From NCBI GenBank assembly GCA_964426895.1, contig CAYRSH010000054.1, forward strand, positions 1-9,968: a stretch of DNA of 9,968 nucleotides, read 5' to 3'. The translations under genes were made by a program, and so were the position numbers. This document shows positions 6,977 through 9,968 of the stretch, piece after piece (position 1 is the stretch's first letter; the number at the start of each line of letters is the position of its first letter). The notes below the pieces were generated by a model. The model was not told the DNA's origin. It saw only the letters and a list, made by a program, of their open reading frames with translations, and did no database searches. This stretch comes from Caldipriscus sp964426895. Lineage in GTDB: Bacteria > Hydrothermota > Hydrothermia > LBFQ01.

Positions 6977-8217
6977 AAGTACAGTTTTCAAGATCGGGAG
7001 AGCCTTTACTCAATAGGGTTGGGGATGTGTTGGCGGTTTTGGAGGATAATACCGCTGTAATATACGAAAACTTAAAGGATATACCAAAGCATCCGATAGT
7101 TGTTGGTAAATACATGTATAAGGGTAAGGTTTTTGATGTTGGGGATTTTCAGGATTTTACCGAAAGGGCGGAGTTGGGACCTTTGAGGTTGTACGATTGG
7201 GATTTTTTGGAGGGTATAAATGCTTGGGAATACGGAAAATTCTGGGAATATTACGCGAGGTTGAAACTATATACTATGGGTAAAACCCATTTAGTTCTTG
7301 ATAAGGTTTTATCTGAAAGGTTTAGTGTTGAAGGGTTTGGAAAACTATACTCCGAGGCTTTTAAATATTTGACATATTCCCAAAGTGATGAAATGGTTTT
7401 GGAGGCGATTTTTAAGAATTTTCTTGTTAAAATTGGTGCATATTTAAACAAACCCCTTGACTTACCTTTAAAAGAGAAACCGCATAAACCCTATGTATCC
7501 GTTATAATTCCCGTAAGAAATAGAGAAAGATTCATAGGTAAGGCCTTGGAATCCCTTTTAGAAAACGATTTTTCCGATTGGGAGTGCGTAGTTGTGGATA
7601 ACGGATCAACGGATAGTACACGGGAAGTGGTTAAGAGGTTTTCGCAAGGGGATAATAGAATAAAGTTAGTTGAGGTTCAGGGGGAGAGTTTGGCGGGTTG
7701 CTTAAACATAGGTATAAAAAATTCAAAGGGTTGGATAATTTCGCAGTTGGATTCCGACGATTTGTACTCAAAGGATGCTTTGAGGACTATTTACGAATAC
7801 CATAAGGAATATCCCGTTGGATTGGCCGTATCATATTACGATGTGGTTGATGAAAAAGGTAATCCGATAGTAGAAATGGGAACGGTTAAACATTTGGAGT
7901 TTTCCATAAACAACATTTTGAGGGTGGAGGGTGCTGGGGCCGTTAGGAGTTATAAGAGGGAAGTTTTGGAAAGTATTGGGGGATTTGATGAGGTTAATTT
8001 TCCGAATTTTGCCGAGGATTACGATGTGGTTTTAAAGATAAGCGAACTTTATAGGGTTGGGAGGATACATAAGGTTTTATACTATTACAGGAGGCATCCA
8101 GAATCCACGGATGCGACGAGGCCCCTACTTGAAAAGAAGAAAATAAAGAATTCCGCAAGAAAATCCGCCTTTTGGAGGAGGAGGGTTTTAAACCTTGCAA
8201 AACGGCCCGCTTTATAA
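6973..8217 (+). CDS. Family 2 glycosyltransferase with an extra N-terminal GT half-domain
   Basis: A 414-residue inverting GT-A glycosyltransferase. The catalytic domain starts at about residue 173 (PYVSVIIPVRNRERFIGKAL). It shows the nucleotide-binding VVVDNGSTDST (206-216), the metal-binding SQLDSDDLY with D260/D262/D263, and the acceptor-side FAEDYDVVLKISELY (346-360) carrying the usual ED pair, then YYYRRHPEST. It would move a sugar from a nucleotide donor onto a surface polymer, lipid or protein. Residues 1-165 are extra: GPLRLYDWDFLEGI (69-82) and RLKLYTMGKTHLVL (96-109) can be laid on GAVRSYKREVLESI (322-335) and ISELYRVGRIHKVL (356-369), so the front looks like the back half of a second GT-A fold without its own DXD. 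The C-terminus is basic (KKKIKNSARKSAFWRRR). The start overlaps the previous stop (ATGA). Donor and acceptor cannot be read from sequence. Confidence 0.88.
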   Translation: MKVQFSRSGEPLLNRVGDVLAVLEDNTAVIYENLKDIPKHPIVVGKYMYKGKVFDVGDFQDFTERAELGPLRLYDWDFLEGINAWEYGKFWEYYARLKLYTMGKTHLVLDKVLSERFSVEGFGKLYSEAFKYLTYSQSDEMVLEAIFKNFLVKIGAYLNKPLDLPLKEKPHKPYVSVIIPVRNRERFIGKALESLLENDFSDWECVVVDNGSTDSTREVVKRFSQGDNRIKLVEVQGESLAGCLNIGIKNSKGWIISQLDSDDLYSKDALRTIYEYHKEYPVGLAVSYYDVVDEKGNPIVEMGTVKHLEFSINNILRVEGAGAVRSYKREVLESIGGFDEVNFPNFAEDYDVVLKISELYRVGRIHKVLYYYRRHPESTDATRPLLEKKKIKNSARKSAFWRRRVLNLAKRPAL

Positions 8218-8218
8218 T
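8213..8218 (+). promoter_or_regulatory. Candidate internal -10 box before the OsmC-family gene
   Basis: A perfect TATAAT spans the stop codon of the glycosyltransferase gene and lies ten bases before the ATG at 8229, again with no Shine-Dalgarno sequence in between. A -35 hexamer at normal spacing is not evident (TTGCAA at 8195-8200 is only 12 bases away). It could give the OsmC and RibD genes their own leaderless transcript inside the operon. Confidence 0.35.
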
Positions 8219-8228
8219 ACCTAAATAT

Positions 8229-8741
8229 ATGAACAACATAAATGTTGAGAGAGTTGAGGAAACGCGTAAGAAGTTGGAAAGTGGAGAAATGCCGGAACAC
8301 CGGGTTTTTGAGGTTGAGGGGGTTTGGAATTTTGGAGAAACGCAGTTTTCGGCGGAGTTGAAGTTTGAAAACGGTTCAATAACGCTTTTTACGGATCAAC
8401 CAACACCGTCCGGAGGTAAGGGGAATGCCCCGAATCCCGTTCAATACTGTGTTTTTGCCATGGTGTCCTGTTATTGCACCACATTTATGACCTTAGCGGC
8501 TTTAAAGGGGGTGGAGATAAAATCCTTAAAGGCTAAGGGTTATAGTAAGGTTAATATGAAGGCCGTTTTTGAAATTACGGATGCCCCCGTGGTTGAGGAG
8601 GTTGGGGTATCCTTAGAGGTTGAATCCGATGCTCCCTTTGAGGTTTTAAACGAGATAAGGGAGTTGGCAAATAAAAAATGCCCGGCCGCATATACGGTTT
8701 CAAATCTGGTTCCTTTTAAATCCGAAATTAAAAAACTTTGA
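8229..8741 (+). CDS. OsmC/Ohr-family protein (thiol peroxidase-like)
   Basis: A 170-residue protein of the OsmC superfamily, whose members reduce organic hydroperoxides with a pair of cysteines. The signature regions are present: an N-terminal beta sheet (FSAELKFENGSITLFTDQP), the central helix GNAPNPVQYCVFAMVSCYCTTFMTLAA with C81 or C83 at the peroxidatic position, and KKCPAAYTVSNLVPF with C151 in the Cys-Pro position of the second cysteine. The extra C74 and the CYC pair are unusual. About 25 residues precede the core. I chose the ATG at 8229 (11 bases after the glycosyltransferase stop). The longer frame would begin with TTG at 8172, add 19 residues with no family match and overlap the previous gene by 46 bases. 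It is followed directly by ribD. Close to the YhfA-like branch; exact substrate unknown. Confidence 0.82.
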   Translation: MNNINVERVEETRKKLESGEMPEHRVFEVEGVWNFGETQFSAELKFENGSITLFTDQPTPSGGKGNAPNPVQYCVFAMVSCYCTTFMTLAALKGVEIKSLKAKGYSKVNMKAVFEITDAPVVEEVGVSLEVESDAPFEVLNEIRELANKKCPAAYTVSNLVPFKSEIKKL

Positions 8742-9817
8742 TAAGGGATGATAAGGTTTTAAAGGCTTATAGGGAAAACGACGATGAATTTTTTATGAGA
8801 CTTGCTATACAATTGGCGGAGTTTGGGAGGGGTTTTGTTTCACCCAATCCCTTGGTCGGGGCGGTAATAGTGAATAAAGGTAGGATTGTGGGTATAGGTT
8901 ATCACAGAAGATACGGAGAGGAACACGCGGAGGTTAGGGCTATAAAAGATGCCGGAGAGTCCTGTAAGGGTGCAACAATGTATGTCAGTTTGGAACCGCA
9001 TAACTTTTACGGGAAACAACCGCCTTGCACAAAGGCGATTATAGAAGCCGGAATAAAGAGGGTTATCATAGGATCATTGGATCCGAACCCAAAGGTTAGG
9101 GGGAAGGGGGTGAAAGAACTGTTGAATGCGGGTATAGATGTTAAATGGGGGGTTTTGGAAGATGAGGTTAGAAGGCAAAACGAGGCGTTTTTTACTTTCT
9201 ATGAAAAGAACAGGCCGTTTGTGGCATTAAAAATGGCCTTAACAGTTGACGGGAAGATATCGGATATTGAAGGTAAATCAAAATGGATAACCGATGACTT
9301 TTCAAGGATGTTGGTTCACAAATTAAGGGGGGAATACGACGCCATTATGGTGGGTGCAAATACGATATTGACCGATGACCCTTTATTAACCCCAAGGGAT
9401 GTTTATTCCGAAAGAATGCCTTTTAGGGTTGTGGTAAGCGGTAGGGGAAATGTGCCATTTTCCGCGAAGGTATTTGACACAAAAAACACCCCCACAATAC
9501 TTATAACCTCCGAGGAACCCGTTGTCCCCGAGGGTGTAATAATAAAGAAAATTAAAAACATAGATGCTCAGGCAATCTTGGAGGTTTTAAAGGATTTTGG
9601 TATTCAATCGGTTTTGGTTGAAGGTGGAAGGATGATGTTTTCAACCTTCCTGAACTCCGGTTTGGTTGATAAAATTTATGCTTTTGTTTCCCCTTCCTTT
9701 ATGGGTAAGGGTTTGGATGTTTATGTGGAAAATTTGGGTTTGGATAGGAGGTTAAAGTTTAGGATTGACGAGGTTTTAAAACTTGAAAACGATGTCTTGA
9801 TAGTAATGAGGAGATAA
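8738..9817 (+). CDS. ribD: Bifunctional riboflavin biosynthesis deaminase/reductase RibD
   Basis: Performs the second and third steps of riboflavin synthesis from GTP: deamination of the diaminopyrimidinone ribosyl phosphate, then NADPH-dependent reduction of the ribose to ribityl. At 359 residues it is full length. Deaminase domain (about 17-150): SPNPLVGAVIV (35-45), zinc/catalytic HAE (63-65), then LEPHNFYGKQPPC (85-97). The canonical form is EPCxHxGxTPPC, so the first zinc Cys is His88 here, while the second ligand C97 is intact. Reductase domain (about 158-359): FVALKMALTVDGKI (161-174), VGANTILTDDPLLT (205-218) and VLVEGGRMMFSTFL (292-305). The frame opens with TTG at 8738 overlapping the OsmC stop (TTGA), giving MIRDDKV ahead of the conserved DEFFMRLA; starting at M20 would cut that conserved stretch. 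Other rib genes are not in the window. The name is secure; activity of the deaminase half depends on whether His can replace Cys. Confidence 0.93.
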   Translation: MIRDDKVLKAYRENDDEFFMRLAIQLAEFGRGFVSPNPLVGAVIVNKGRIVGIGYHRRYGEEHAEVRAIKDAGESCKGATMYVSLEPHNFYGKQPPCTKAIIEAGIKRVIIGSLDPNPKVRGKGVKELLNAGIDVKWGVLEDEVRRQNEAFFTFYEKNRPFVALKMALTVDGKISDIEGKSKWITDDFSRMLVHKLRGEYDAIMVGANTILTDDPLLTPRDVYSERMPFRVVVSGRGNVPFSAKVFDTKNTPTILITSEEPVVPEGVIIKKIKNIDAQAILEVLKDFGIQSVLVEGGRMMFSTFLNSGLVDKIYAFVSPSFMGKGLDVYVENLGLDRRLKFRIDEVLKLENDVLIVMRR

Positions 9818-9929
9818 AGACCACCTCAAAGGGTATAAACATCTGTTTGAACCTTGAAGAATCAAACAATCCGAAGGGGTTGTAAAGCGAGTAAATGGTT
9901 ATGAGGATGGCGTAGGGTATTACGCACAT
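9759..9929 (-). pseudogene. Possible 3' fragment of a convergent membrane-protein gene
   Basis: A 56-codon minus-strand frame beginning MCVIPYAILITIYSLYNPFG and continuing with SRFKQMFIPFEVVFISSLLS, i.e. one clear membrane segment and part of another, with codon choices (CCC, TCC, ATA, AGG) like the other genes here. It overlaps the 3' end of ribD by 59 bases. The same frame continues to the window edge but is interrupted by TAA at 9938-9936. The pattern resembles the last membrane helices of a polytopic protein, for example a GT39-like transferase, but that is a weak impression. It could be a broken gene, a gene with a sequencing error, or chance. Confidence 0.3.
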
Positions 9930-9968
9930 ATCAGTTTAGGGGTAGAAGGATTTGAATGATAAGATATA

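Noticed and set aside
8174..8185. GGAGGAGGAGGG as a Shine-Dalgarno site for the OsmC gene
   Set aside because: It lies more than 40 bases before the ATG at 8229 and encodes Trp-Arg-Arg-Arg of the glycosyltransferase; too far to serve.
8172..8228. Longer OsmC-family start at TTG 8172
   Set aside because: It overlaps the glycosyltransferase by 46 bases and adds residues with no family resemblance; the ATG at 8229 follows that gene's stop by 11 bases and has a -10 box at the same spacing as other starts.
9845..9867. GTTTGA ... TCAAAC hairpin after ribD as a terminator
   Set aside because: The stem is six AT-rich pairs with an 11-base loop and no T run follows; too weak to call.

Overview
The window looks like a chromosomal stretch from an uncultured, probably thermophilic, Gram-negative-type bacterium. 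Arg is written mostly AGG/AGA and Ile often ATA, as in many thermophiles. There is an outer-membrane-style metalloprotease, a secreted FG-GAP protein with a tail like a type IX secretion sorting domain, a Skp-like periplasmic protein, and a V-type (not F-type) ATPase subunit. Together these suggest the FCB side of the bacterial tree, for example the candidate phylum WOR-3 and relatives. That assignment is inference from family content, not from a marker gene.

Layout. Positions 1-35 hold nothing I can identify. The left half (36-about 4910) is read on the minus strand and is about the cell surface. In transcription order it contains a decayed FG-GAP/PQQ-like repeat gene (about 4910-4206), an intact secreted paralogue of it with a C-terminal sorting-like domain (4147-2564), and an 831-residue protein with a gluzincin protease head, a TolB-like propeller and a C-terminal beta barrel (2531-36). 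About 100 bp (4911-5010) separate this block from a divergent plus-strand block. That gap holds a 7-bp perfect inverted repeat and a candidate -10 box.

The right half (5011-9817) is one tightly packed plus-strand run of six genes with end-to-start overlaps at four of five junctions. They are V-ATPase subunit F (without its usual partners), a short lipoprotein, a Skp/OmpH domain fused to a TolB-N/CsgG-like domain, a family 2 glycosyltransferase with an extra half-domain in front, an OsmC-family thiol peroxidase-like protein, and RibD, the bifunctional riboflavin deaminase/reductase. The last 150 bp contain a hydrophobic minus-strand reading frame that may be the broken or partial 3' end of a convergent membrane-protein gene.

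How they fit together: most products (protease-barrel, FG-GAP protein, lipoprotein, Skp fusion, glycosyltransferase) point to building or decorating the cell envelope. RibD, OsmC and ATPase subunit F are housekeeping genes carried in the same string. The most unusual points are -10-like boxes only 6-10 nt from start codons with no Shine-Dalgarno sequence (suggesting leaderless transcripts), a zinc-ligand Cys replaced by His in RibD, an orphan V-ATPase F gene translationally coupled to a lipoprotein, the Skp fusion, and a glycosyltransferase that begins with the back half of a second GT-A fold. I see no rRNA, tRNA, CRISPR array or insertion sequence.
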